From the NCBI GenBank assembly GCA_002049455.2, contig KV918929.1:99310-163309 (forward strand): a stretch of 64,000 bases of DNA, read 5' to 3'. Position 1 is the stretch's first letter. Each line of letters opens with the position of its first letter. The stretch is from Porphyra umbilicalis. Lineage: Eukaryota > Rhodophyta > Bangiophyceae > Bangiales > Bangiaceae. Shown one piece after another: positions 54,142-63,771 of this stretch. Position numbers and translations under genes: made by a program. The notes under the pieces are model-generated. The model saw only the letters and a program-made list of their open reading frames with translations, searched no databases and had not been told where the DNA came from.

Positions 54142-54351
54142 CTAGCTTGTGCTCAAGACAGCCTTGAAAAGAGGTCGACGCTCCGAACGCTTCAGCCGGT
54201 CCTCTACATTCTGCCTGTCCTGACGGTCCCACTCTGCCTCGTGGAAATTGCGGTTCTGCTCGAGTCGTCCCTGTTCGAGCTCCAGGTGCTTCTTGTCCCT
54301 CTCGCTGCGTACCTCTGCGCCACCAGCTGCAGCAAACTGTATTTTCATCAA
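54142..54351 (-). pseudogene. coiled-coil tail fragment of a Myb/SANT-like element protein
   Basis: A 69-codon frame rich in Glu/Arg/Gln/Asp (HLELEQGRLEQNRNFHEAEW, DRQDRQNVEDRLKR). It resembles in character the tail of the Myb-like protein ending at 50735. No DNA-binding module is found upstream in frame, so this is a fragment or a 3' exon. Confidence 0.35.
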
Positions 54352-54558
54352 TGTGAGTATTTAAACGATAAAGTCAAAGTGTGCCTGCGATCAATTGCCC
54401 ATTTTATTGAAGTCATACGTTCCCCACTCTGCCTTTTCTGCATCGGCTGTGCACGCACCTCTCTCAGCTGAGCGAAACCATCCGCCTTATCATGCGCGGG
54501 AAACGCAATACAAGGACAGCAGCATTGAAAACAAGTAGAGAACAGGACCCCTAGCTAT

Positions 54559-55278
54559 TTACTCAGAGCTGAACACCTCCCGCGAGTACAGCACTACGTG
54601 CCTATCTCTCACAAATAAGGTACCCACGATGGCGTCAATGGCCGCAACGTTCACATAACGCATCGTACCACCCAAATGAGAAAAGCACTCGGTCTCGCCC
54701 CGCTTCTCAGGCAACCCGGACGTGCCGTCCCGGTCAACAGAAGACCGCACGCACTCCAAGAACGCGTATGCGTTTGGCTGGCCGTTGATCAGCACGACAG
54801 CGTAATAATGGACTTCACCGTACACGTTGGTGAGTACATCAATCACACCGCGCCCCCGTCTTGCCGCCTGCCGCATATGCGAGTGGACCCGCACGAGATG
54901 GTTCCTTCGGCGGTCATCCGCATCTTCGGAACAAGACACAGTGCCCGCAATTTGGCCATTTGACAGCCGCTTTCGGAAGTACTTCTTGGCATAAAATTTC
55001 GCCGGCACATTGGAGGCACCTTCCAACGCCAACACCGCCTTCAGTGCATCCAGCTCTGTGCCAATCAGAGAAGCCGTTGCACTGCGTGGAGGAAGAAGGT
55101 CGACCTTGGGCTCCTTTGAAGATGAAAATGTGCCAGCGGGATTCTGGGGTTCGTGTTGAATGGGTTTTCCCGTTGCGTGCGCCGATGCCTCCGCCAGGCG
55201 CGCCTCAACAAAACTCGTAAGCAGCTCAGACGAGTACTTACTAGTGCTCCGCGGGGCGCACGACATCAATTTTAGCAA
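54559..55278 (-). CDS. C-terminal part of a KDZ/Tnp2-like transposon protein (tentative)
   Basis: A 239-codon open frame with ordinary protein composition: VPAKFYAKKYFRKRLSNGQI, DVLTNVYGEVHYYAVVLING, PNAYAFLECVRSSVDRDG, GTMRYVNVAAIDAIVGTLFV and VVLYSREVFSSE at the stop. The order (YG-V-YY-VV, then a V-AIDAIVG strand and a short basic tail) resembles the C-terminus of KDZ or Tnp2-type transposases, but the match is by eye only. The frame starts inside what may be an intron of an upstream exon (GTAAGT donor at 55241). Possibly the last exon of a larger gene. Confidence 0.35.
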   Translation of the reverse strand: MLKLMSCAPRSTSKYSSELLTSFVEARLAEASAHATGKPIQHEPQNPAGTFSSSKEPKVDLLPPRSATASLIGTELDALKAVLALEGASNVPAKFYAKKYFRKRLSNGQIAGTVSCSEDADDRRRNHLVRVHSHMRQAARRGRGVIDVLTNVYGEVHYYAVVLINGQPNAYAFLECVRSSVDRDGTSGLPEKRGETECFSHLGGTMRYVNVAAIDAIVGTLFVRDRHVVLYSREVFSSE

Positions 55279-55408
55279 TTGCCTGGTCGTCGACTTGGCC
55301 AGCGGCTACAGATTCCTCGTCCCGCGCGTACGCGCGCTCACACGCAATGCAATAGACCATCCAGTAGGTGGACGCACTGCCATCTGCCCGCAAGTTGCGC
55401 TCACTCAT
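55242..55408 (-). CDS. possible zinc-finger-type 5' exon
   Basis: From ATG 55408 the frame reads SASTYWMVYCIACERAYARD and IAKIDVVRPAEH, ending at a strong donor sequence (CACTA-GTAAGTA). A CxxC pair after YWMVY resembles the BED-like N-terminus of hAT-type transposases. Downstream exons are not identified; the next frame on this strand is the KDZ/Tnp2-like segment. Low confidence. Confidence 0.3.
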
Positions 55409-56049
55409 CCGTCAAGACGCCTTCCACCCAGGCATCGTGGTGGTCGGCATCGTGATGGGAGTGAGGGGGTGCAGATAAGAGGGAAAGATGGATGCAAGGA
55501 GTGCGGGCAGCGATGTGCACACGGAGAGTTGTAGTGCTCTTCGGCAGGACCGAGCAGCGTCGCGTGCTAGATCAAGCTCTGGGGCACACCTTGGTGCTGC
55601 TGTATACGGCCGTAGTGCATCGGGAGGGGTCAGCGCGACAACGGGCCGAGTGCTATGTGCATGGCGTGGGCTCCTGGTCCCCTGGTAGACTATTTGAAGC
55701 AGTTCAGCGGGTGGCGGTGCGTAGGGTGCGGTCACAGCATCAGCTGGACTCGGATGCGAGGGTCTGGGGGCCTGACGCGAGTGCTTCATGCGCCGAAAAA
55801 CGTAGGTAGGCTGGCCGGCGAGTAGAGGTGCGTACATTGCATGTGGCCACAGGGCTAGCTAGGGTGGGGCGGGGGGGTCTGTATGCCAAACACGGGAGCC
55901 TTGTGAGCTCAAGAACGTATCGTGGCTGGTTTGCTGGTGTGTCTGATTCACGACTCGTGGGTCTCGCCAGACCTCTTGTTGCGTGGCATCGGTCGAGTGG
56001 ACCAACGATTAAATACGAGCATAAGTACCATGCCAACATAAACCGACAA

Positions 56050-56978
56050 TAGGGTTGCTCAGAACGCCCGGGGCGTCGTTAAGGGCGTCGTTAAGGGCGT
56101 CACCAGGGCGTCACTTGGGCGTCGTGCGCCCCGAACGCCCCAACTCAAAAGGGCGTCAGCCAGGGGTCGCGAAGAGAAAGTTTTCAGGGGGGTCGACATG
56201 ATTCAGCAGGTGGCGGCTGTGCACCTTGGTTGGGGACAGGCACCCAGTCTTGCCACAAAAATGACATAAGAAAGCAATTTTTGGGTGCCACTTGGCCCAT
56301 ATTGCGAATATTGAGGGTGCTACTTCGGGCGTCGTGAGGGCGTTTTGGCTGCCTAATGGGGCGTCAGTAAGAGCATCTCCACCAATGGCTCCAACCGTCC
56401 AAACAGCCAAACGTGGCACCGTTTGGCCAACGGGGGCATTGGTGGAGAAAGCGAGGTCCAAAACTAGTGTGTGACGGTGGTGTGACGGCCCAAAAATAGC
56501 ACTCCTCACATTTTCTAATCCCTTAATGCATCTCGTGGTGGCCTCGCGGGATCGCCCTTCTTTTGGAGGTTAAACGGCAGCGCCACTCCAAACAGGCCTG
56601 TTTGGAGACGCCATGACTCGTTTGGCCAACCCCTGGTTCCCTGTTCGGACCACGAAAGCCAATGGAAAGCGTGACCCGTGGCTTGCAGACAGTTGCGAGA
56701 CGATCTGGCAGTCATGGAGATTCTCTGTAGTGCATCTGTGGGAATACTGGCGTGCCACAGAAGAGGCCCACCGCCAGAGACGTCGAGGCGAGCCCAACTT
56801 TGAGACGTGATCTGCTTAGTTTTGGCTCTGCCTTTGGAGAGCCAGTGACAGCGCCACACGTTGCGCACACGCGGCCGTTGGGTTGGACGGTTGGCTCCAT
56901 TGGTGGAGATGCTCTAAGGCGTCTTATCCGTCGCGCGCTCCTGACGCCCCCGAAATAGGGGCGTCGTGTGCAACCCTA
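56050..56978. mobile_element. non-autonomous hAT-type element, 8-bp TSD, with nested MITE
   Basis: Termini TAGGGTTGCTCAGAACGCCC and reverse-complement TAGGGTTGCACACGACGCCC. They are flanked by perfect ACCGACAA repeats at 56042-56049 and 56979-56986 (the shared string extends to AACCGACAAT if the terminal T/A is counted as target). It shares the TAGGGTTGC terminus with the element at 11278. About 110 bases of each end carry many GGGCGTC boxes. 929 bp in total, of which 544 bp are a later MITE insertion. Confidence 0.88.
56371..56914. mobile_element. Tourist-like (Harbinger) MITE nested in the hAT-type element
   Basis: Inverted termini GAGCATCTCCACCAATGG... of about 32 bp with two or three mismatches, flanked by TAA at 56368-56370 and 56915-56917. 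A 3-bp TAA duplication is the PIF/Harbinger signature. 544 bp with no transposase frame. Removal leaves a continuous 5'...CAGTAAGGCGTC...3' host element. Confidence 0.9.
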
Positions 56979-56986
56979 ACCGACAA

Positions 56987-58207
56987 TACCGATTATCGAT
57001 CGGGATACCGACCCTTACCGATTTCCCCTGGCCTTCAGGACATGGTACTATCCAACATGCGCATAGAGGCCCCCATTCTAATTTTTTTCCGAGCTAGTGC
57101 ACGTTGCGGGAGTACTTTCGAAAAAGCGGGGTCGCCGCGGAAAGATCTCGCACGGCTCAGGCGGACGTCGCCGTACGGTGAGTCCGACATGGTTAGAAGC
57201 GTCACTCAGCATCGTATCTCTGCATGTGTCTTGGCAGCATGGCCGTACGTTGGGCGTTTGTGAGGTCCACCCATGTGAAGGAAAGGTTTTATTCTCGTTC
57301 AGATGGCTTGAAACGGGGGGTCTGTGCGTCAGATGAGCTGGAAGCGAGGATGCGTGCTGCACATGACCGCGTCGGGTGGAGAATTGAGGGCATACTTGGT
57401 GGAAGCTGGCCCTGAGATGCTCCAGACGGTGTTTTTGTTCTTCAATTTTTTGAATGCGCAGGAGAGCGCCAAGATCGGGGACAGCCGAGACTCGTGGAAC
57501 GTGGTGTGTCCGTGGCGCGCAGTGACTGAAGCGGGCAGTTACCAGTGGCGTGACGCAGCTGCCCGCGTGGTGCTGTGCGCGGGCCTGTGACGAGGAGAGG
57601 GCCGCCGCCGTGCGTGTGGTCCGTGCGAGGGGGTGGTGGTGTCGCGGTGGCGAAACTGGCCGTGCGGGATGTCGCGCAGCTGACTGCGCGGTACGTCGTG
57701 GGGGGAGGAGACCGGACAGGGGGGTACGTTCGGGGGGTAATGGAGGGGTTGAGGGGCCGTCGGGCTGGAGGGGTGGGGGGGTCAAGACGCCGCTGGCTTG
57801 CCGGTGGCAGCCCCTACGGCGGCGGCGGCGGCCCCTGCGCCCGCGCCCCCTGCTGCGATAGGCTTGCTGCTGGCAACAACCCTAGCAACTATGGACGAGG
57901 GGGCGGGAGTGGTGTGGCGCTTTCCCCGGCGGGCGGGTGGACTGCGCGGTAGCGGCGGCGGAGGCGGACGTCGGTGTGAGGCCAAAGGGCTGTGGGGGGT
58001 GAGTCTGTCGGCGAGCCGTGCGTGGCTTGAGACTGTCGCAAGCACGGCGTCGCCCGGGTGGGGGGCCGGCGCGCTCCTGGGTGGACGGTTCGAGCGCGCG
58101 CGCGCTGCCAGTGGACGCCCGCAGGGACATGAAAATAGAAACCAATGCAGTGCATGAAAAATATAACCACGTGCCAAGTGAAGCGCGACGCGACATGTTT
58201 CAAGTTC
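56987..58207. other. no supported gene
   Basis: Contains a ~25-bp box (CTAGTGCACGTTGCGGGAGT, 57094) repeated at 59314, on the far side of repeat copy 3, and a GC-rich patch (57560-58100) with overlapping low-complexity frames. No domain recognised. Confidence 0.35.
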
Positions 58208-59248
58208 CCTGGCCTTTAGGACAGGGTGCTCTCAAAGTGTAGTGATGCACACATGTGGCGGCTGATTTTAGAATCCGCGATCTAGGTGAGCTTCATCGAA
58301 CGGAGATACGGCGAGTTAAAGATTGTTCGATCTAAAGTCACACGGGTCAATCCTGAGTCGCGATCCCCTTTCATGGGTGATCTGGCCAGACCTTTCCTGG
58401 TTCTGGGCTAAAGTCAGCAGAACGTCATGGATCGAGAAAATTACATCCCTGCTCTGGGATTTGATTCACTGCAGATGGCGAAGGCGGCGTTCGACAGTTC
58501 GTGACGAGACGATTCTTGAGGTCTGAATAGGTCAGAAATGTTGACAGCCCCATAGATCGCGGACTCTAAAATCAGCCGCCACACATATACTTAGATCAAG
58601 GGACTTGCTCTCTGTTTCAGAGGGGACAGTCTGCATTCGTGTCCTCAGGGATCTGAGGGCGCGTCAGTGCTGGAAGGGTCGTGATGACGCTAAAAGCGAA
58701 TGGAGTTACATGGCTGAGATGGACTGTCCTGCCACAAAGGTCACAGGGCCCGGACGGCGCCTGCCCCCCTGCTCCCCCCACCGCCCCGAACTGCGCGCGG
58801 CGACCGCGCGCCGCGACTTCCGGGGTTCGACGCGGCCACGATGACGCGCGGGTCATCGTGCCTGCGCGCCTGGTTCTGTTGCGGCGGCGCGTCGGCGATT
58901 GCTGACGTCATCTAGCGGCGGTGTTAGGGGCGCCCCGTCGCGCGGCGGTCAATCCCACCCGCCCGCCCGTGCGCCGTGTCGGCCGCTCCGCCCGCCGTGC
59001 GCAGGTGCGCTGCGCGGCGGAGTGACAGCCCCGCCCGTGGCCATCTCATGACGCTGGCGGGCGGCCGCTGCTGCGGTGGCGGAGGCGGCACCCCTTTCCC
59101 CGCCCGACGCCCCCCCCACCACGGCAACGTGGCTGTACGTGCCCCCGCGCACGCTCACGGCCATGGAGCCGGCCGGCGTGCCCGGTATCCATGCGTCGCC
59201 GAGCGCGCCACCGCCTTGAAGGCCAGGGTATTGCATGCACGTGCCTGG
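58208..59248 (-). repeat. 709-bp dispersed repeat, copy 3, split by a MITE
   Basis: Inverted relative to copies 1 and 2. Its outer ends match exactly; the total of 1,041 bp minus 332 bp (328-bp insert plus 4-bp duplication) is 709 bp, the length of the other copies. Substitutions relative to copy 1 are few. Confidence 0.92.
58255..58582. mobile_element. 328-bp MITE inside repeat copy 3
   Basis: Inverted termini GTGGCGGCTGATTTTAGA... match over 30 bp with one mismatch. Copies 1 and 2 supply the empty site (GCACACATATACTT in this orientation). The insertion duplicates ACAT (58251-58254, 58583-58586); because the flank is repetitive, a 2-bp alternative cannot be excluded. No coding frame. Superfamily unassigned. 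Confidence 0.88.
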
Positions 59249-59668
59249 AACTCCCTGGACTTCTGTCTAGGATGCTTTCTCACACCCACACGTCGAAAAA
59301 AAAGTCCTTTTTTCTAGTGCACGTTGCGGGAGTACTTAAAAACCCGTTTTCGGCGGTCCGTTTGGCTCCCTACGCCGTTGGAGGACGTCCCCCGGCGCTT
59401 TCTTGACTATGGGAACATGCGCCGGGGCTGCCCGCATCTTTCTGTGAAGTTGCTAGAGGTGGCGATGTCTTCATCGCCCGTATGGTCCGCGGAAGCAGAA
59501 TCGTGGTTAAAAAGGTGCGTGAGGGCAGGTGCGGCGTTTACGGGGTCGTGGGGGCAGGTGGACGCGGCCACGAACGGCCATGATGTCGCAATTACGCGGT
59601 AGTTGGCCAGAATCGGGCTCTGCGGGCCCTGTGGGAGACGTCGATTTTGATTTTTCAAACAGGGGGTC
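59249..59668. other. no gene recognised
   Basis: Begins with a second copy of the CTAGTGCACGTTGCGGGAGT box (59314). A short plus frame (59324-59602) has no known domain. Confidence 0.35.
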
Positions 59669-60613
59669 GTGTCGGCGCTGAATACGCTGCGGCCTGCGTG
59701 GACGCGTTCCTTCCCGCAACACCCGCGCGCGGCGGGTGGGGGCGGCGGCCACCGCCGCTGGCGGTGTTGCCGCCGCGCCTGCCGCCGACGCGGCGGTGAG
59801 CAGTGGACGACCGTGCGCACGACGCGCGCCCGCACACGGCAGCGAGTGGCGCCCGCGGCCGCGGCGGCCGCGGCCGCGGCGGTGCCGGCGGCGGCGGCGG
59901 CGGCGGCGTGGCGCCCCTGCTATTTTCTCACTCCACCCCGCCGCCCGCTCCCCCGTGCCATAGACGGCTTCTTCCCCCCCCCTCCCCCTATGTGGCCCCG
60001 CATACCCCCCCCTCCCCATCCACCGCGTCGCCGCCGCGCACGTGCGCATCGCGCAGCTCGGCCTCGAGTCTGCGCTGCGGCAAGCGACGACTGCCCAGCC
60101 AGCGTCGGCCGGTGGTTGCTCGGATGGTGGCGGCCGTGCCTCGGTGGCAGCCGCCGCCCGCCACGGCGGTGGCGGCCGCTGCTGACCCTCCGGTGGGTGC
60201 AGCAGGAGCCCCTCGCGGCGATCACCTACCCCCCCTCGGACAAAGACAAAGCGCTGGTCGTCGAGGCGCGTGCGGGCGGCCGCTACCCACCAGTGGGCGG
60301 GTACTCCCCCGACGGCAGCAGCTGCCGCTCGTGCGGGCCGCGGTGGACGCCGCGGCGGCGGTGGGCGGAGCGCCCCCTACGCCAGCAAACGGTGGTCACG
60401 TCGGCGACCGCCACCACCGCCGCCATGGCCGCCTTCCTCATCTCCTTTTTTCTGATCTGCCGCTCGTACGTGCGCTCCCAAGCGGCGCTGGTCGTGCAGG
60501 TGACGCTCACCCGGGAGGCGGTGCTCGACTTGCCTATGTATCTTTCGTCGTGTGAAAACAGTTCTATCGTTTCGCAAGTCCAGGGTGTTTTCGCGAACGC
60601 GCTTTCAGTCTAA
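59669..60613 (+). CDS. possible single-pass membrane protein, unknown
   Basis: A 314-codon frame. The first ~170 codons are Arg/Pro/Ala-rich and doubtful; MWPRIPPPP at 59990 is an alternative start. The stretch LAAITYPPSDKDKALVVEAR, GGYSPDGSSCRSCG and the hydrophobic AMAAFLISFFLICRSY has the GC3 pattern and TTT usage of the confident genes, followed by RSQAALVVQVTLTREAVLDL. GC drops abruptly at about 60530, so the last ~25 residues may be intron read-through. No family recognised. Confidence 0.35.
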   Translation: MSALNTLRPAWTRSFPQHPRAAGGGGGHRRWRCCRRACRRRGGEQWTTVRTTRARTRQRVAPAAAAAAAAAVPAAAAAAAWRPCYFLTPPRRPLPRAIDGFFPPPPPMWPRIPPPPHPPRRRRARAHRAARPRVCAAASDDCPASVGRWLLGWWRPCLGGSRRPPRRWRPLLTLRWVQQEPLAAITYPPSDKDKALVVEARAGGRYPPVGGYSPDGSSCRSCGPRWTPRRRWAERPLRQQTVVTSATATTAAMAAFLISFFLICRSYVRSQAALVVQVTLTREAVLDLPMYLSSCENSSIVSQVQGVFANALSV

Positions 60614-61067
60614 ATAATGCTTCGGAACTTACACAAATAGATGGTCTTCGATCACAAGCACAACTCCAGGCCATGGTGTTTTCGCTTTCGCACTTTCAGT
60701 ACCAACCTTGGTGGTGGCGGTTCCCTCGCCCGTTTGCACCCGCCGCCCCCGGCACGCGCCCATTGGCCCGCGCTTGATGCAAAGCAGGCTCGCGCGCCGC
60801 GCACGGGCCGGCGCGGGCGGTCGACCTGCGCCATCGGTCCGAGCCCCCGCGCGCCCCGGCCACCCCCGTCCCCCCCGTCACCCCCCGCCACCTTCAGCCC
60901 CGCGCGCCGCCATCCGCGCGGCGCACCCCGCTGCGGCTGCTCTTCCACCCCCACCCCGCCGGCCGTCACCCCCCCCCCCCCCCCCCCCCGCCCGACGCTG
61001 TTCCCCCCCCCCGCCCCCCCCGACCATCACCGCTCACCCCCCCTCCTTCCCCGTCGGGCGGTCGACC

Positions 61068-63771
61068 ATGACCCGCCCGCGCGGGTCCGCCGCGCCGCCG
61101 CCCGCGGCGGCGGCGTTTGTCGCGCCCGCCGCCGCCGCCGCCGCCCGCGGGCGGCTCGCCCCGCCCCGCCCCTCCGCGGCCGTGGCAGCGGGCCGGCCGG
61201 CGGTGGGGGCGCCGCCGGTGGGGCGCGTCGGCGGCGGCGGTGGGTGGCCGCCTCTGCCGGGCTGGGGGGGGTGCCGACCGCCCGCCGCGCGCGTGCCGCT
61301 GCGCCGGCGGGGCGGGCGCGTTGCGACGGGCGTGCGCGTCGCCCGCCCTGTGGGGCGGGTGGTCACTGCCGCCTCGGCGGCGGCGGCGCCGTCCAATGGC
61401 AACGTGCGGCCAGCCGTTGCCAATGGTGTGGCGGCCGCCGGCGGCGGCGGGTCGGCGACGCCCCCCGCCCCCCCCCCCCCCACCAACCCGTTCCTCCGCC
61501 TCGCGCGCTTCTCCAACCGCTCCGAGCGCCTCCTCATGGTGCCCGCCCTCCTCGCCGCCGTGGCCGCGTCGGCCGTTGCCCTGTGCCAGCCGCTCATGTT
61601 TGGGCGCATCCTCGGCACGCTCCTCACTGCCACGACCACCACCGTGTCGCCGGCGGCCGCCCGCCGCTCCTTTGCCGCCGCCATTGCCACCGTCGCCGCC
61701 GTGTATGCGGCGGAAGTGACGGCGACGGCGGTGTGGGTGCGGTTGGCCACCCGCGCCACGGAGCGGGTGGTGTCCCGCCTGCGGACGGCCGTGTATGGCA
61801 GCGTCGTCGGGCGCGGCGCGCCCTTTTTCGACGCCCACCCCCCCGCGGCCGTGTTGGGGGTCCTCACCTCTGACTTGGACGCCGTGCAGCGGGGGTTTTG
61901 GGACAACCTGCCGCGCGACCGGGGCGTGCGGGCGGCGCTCGAGGCCGTCGGCGCCCTGGCGGTGGTCACGTCCATGAGCCCCCGCCTCGCGCTCGTCTTT
62001 TTGGCCATTGTGCCCGCCGCCGCGACGCGGTGCGCGCGGCTCGGCATGGCCATGGGCGCCGCCGCCGCCGCCGAGGCGGCGGCGGGGGCGGCGGCCACCG
62101 CCTCGGCCACCGCCGCGCTCCGCCACATCAAGACGGTCGTGGCGTTTGCGTCGGCGCCCGTCGAGGCGGGGCGCTATGGGGCGGCGGCGGCGGCGCGGTC
62201 GGCCGCCGCCGACGCGGCGGGGGGCCTCAAGGCGGTCCTCGAAACGACCAACCGGGGGGCCATCTACGCCATCCTCCTCGCCATCCTCGGCGTCGGGGGG
62301 GCGGGGGTGCTCGCGGGCTCCATCCCCCTCACGCTCCTCTACTCGTGCATTGGGTACTCGTGGTCGTTGAATTTTGCGGTGCAGGGGTTGAATTATGGGG
62401 TGGCCGACGCGGGGCGCGCCGCCGCCGCGCTCGGCCGCGTGTGGGCGCTCGCCGACGCGTCGGCCGCGGACGCGGCGGCCGCGGCGGACCGGGAGGTGGT
62501 TGTGCCCCCGCCGCCGCCGGCGGGGGGGCGGCGGGGGGAGGTGCGCCTGCGGGGCGTCCACTTTCGCTACACGACGCGCCCGGACGCGCACGTGTTGCGG
62601 GGCGTGGATTTGACGCTCACGCCGGGCACGACGACCGCGCTCGTCGGCGCGTCGGGCGTCGGCAAGAGCACCACCCTCGAGTTGATCTGTCGGCTGTACA
62701 CACCAGACGCGGGGTCCATCACGTTGGATGGGGTCGACGTGGGCACCATTGACCGCACGTGGTGGGCGTCGCAGGTGGCGGTCGTGACGCAGGAGCCAGG
62801 TACGGGTGTGGGATGGATTGGGGGGGGGTGGCCGGGGGGGGGTGGGGGAGGGGGGGGGGGGCTGCGATGGCGCGCTGCGGACGGGGTGCACGTGGCTGGG
62901 CGGGCGCGTGTCGACGACTTGGTTACTGGCGCTGCCGTCTCTCCTCGGGGCTGGGTGCCGTCTGCTGCTACTCTTGTCCCAGTCGACTGACCACCTGCGC
63001 TTCTGCTCACGCTCGATGCATTTGTCCGCCGCCCTTGTGCTCCTGCCCGTCCGGATGTGCATGGTGCGGTGACACTGCCCCCTGCGTTGCTCCTTGTTTC
63101 CTTGCACCACGCACGGCGCCCTTGCTGCACGCGCTCCTGCGCCCTCCTCCCGTCGCCCCTTTTACCTTTCCAGTCATCTGGGAGGGGACGATTTTGGAAA
63201 ACCTGACGTACGCCGCCCCGCCGTCACTCCTCAACACCCCCCCCCCCCCCCCCCCCCCAACAACGCCGGGCGCCCCCCCCCCCCCACGCCCGTCCCCCCC
63301 GAGATTGTCGCCGCCGCCAAGGCCGCGTCCGCCCACGACTTTATTACCGCCCTCCCCCGCGGGTACGACACGCCCCTCACCCCCGACGCGACGACGCTGT
63401 CGGGGGGCCAAAAGCAGCGCCTCTCCCTCGCCCGCGCCCTCGCCCGCCGCCCGTCTGTGCTGCTCCTCGACGAGCCGTCGGCGGCGCTCGACGCGGCCTC
63501 TGAGGCGGCCGTGTCGGCGGCGCTCGCGTCGTCGGCGGCGACGCGCTCCACGCTCGTCATTGCGCATCGGCTGGCGACGGTCGTCGCCGCCGACACGATT
63601 GCCGTCATGGACGGCGGGCGCGTCGTCGAGGCGGGGTCGTATGGGGCGCTCATGGGCGTGCCGGGGGGGGCCTTTCGGCGGCTCGTTGAAACGCAGAGCG
63701 GCGCCTTTGTCGACGCGGACGCGCGGGCGGCGGCCGACGCGGGGGCGGCGGGGGGGGGGGGGGGGGGGTAG
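61068..63771 (+). CDS. ABCB-type half ABC transporter, two exons
   Basis: Exon 1 is 61068-62799, exon 2 is 63174-63771; intron 62800-63173 (GTACGG donor, CTTTCCAG acceptor). Splicing joins QVAVVTQEP to [14 protein letters not shown], the Q-loop region. A ~130-residue Ala/Gly/Arg-rich leader (possibly organellar targeting) is followed by a type I exporter membrane domain ([60 protein letters not shown]). The ATPase domain has Walker [10 protein letters not shown] (~527), LSGGQ, Walker [17 protein letters not shown] and H-loop IAHRLAT. About 776 residues, one half; it would act as a dimer exporting an unknown substrate. Across the poly-C runs at 63237-63258 and 63272-63285 the frame is off by one base. 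A Pro-rich stretch replaces the usual short link there. Ends in poly-Gly. Confidence 0.88.
62800..63173 (+). other. intron of the ABC transporter gene
   Basis: GT at 62800 and AG at 63172-63173. It starts with a G-rich tract (62817-62860) and splits a phase-1 codon (G/TC, Val) between the Q-loop and the following strand. A pyrimidine tract precedes the acceptor. Confidence 0.88.

Noticed and set aside
60966-63110. 714-codon minus-strand frame over the ABC transporter
   Set aside because: Shadow of a strongly GC3-biased gene; the plus strand has Walker A, signature, Walker B and H-loop.
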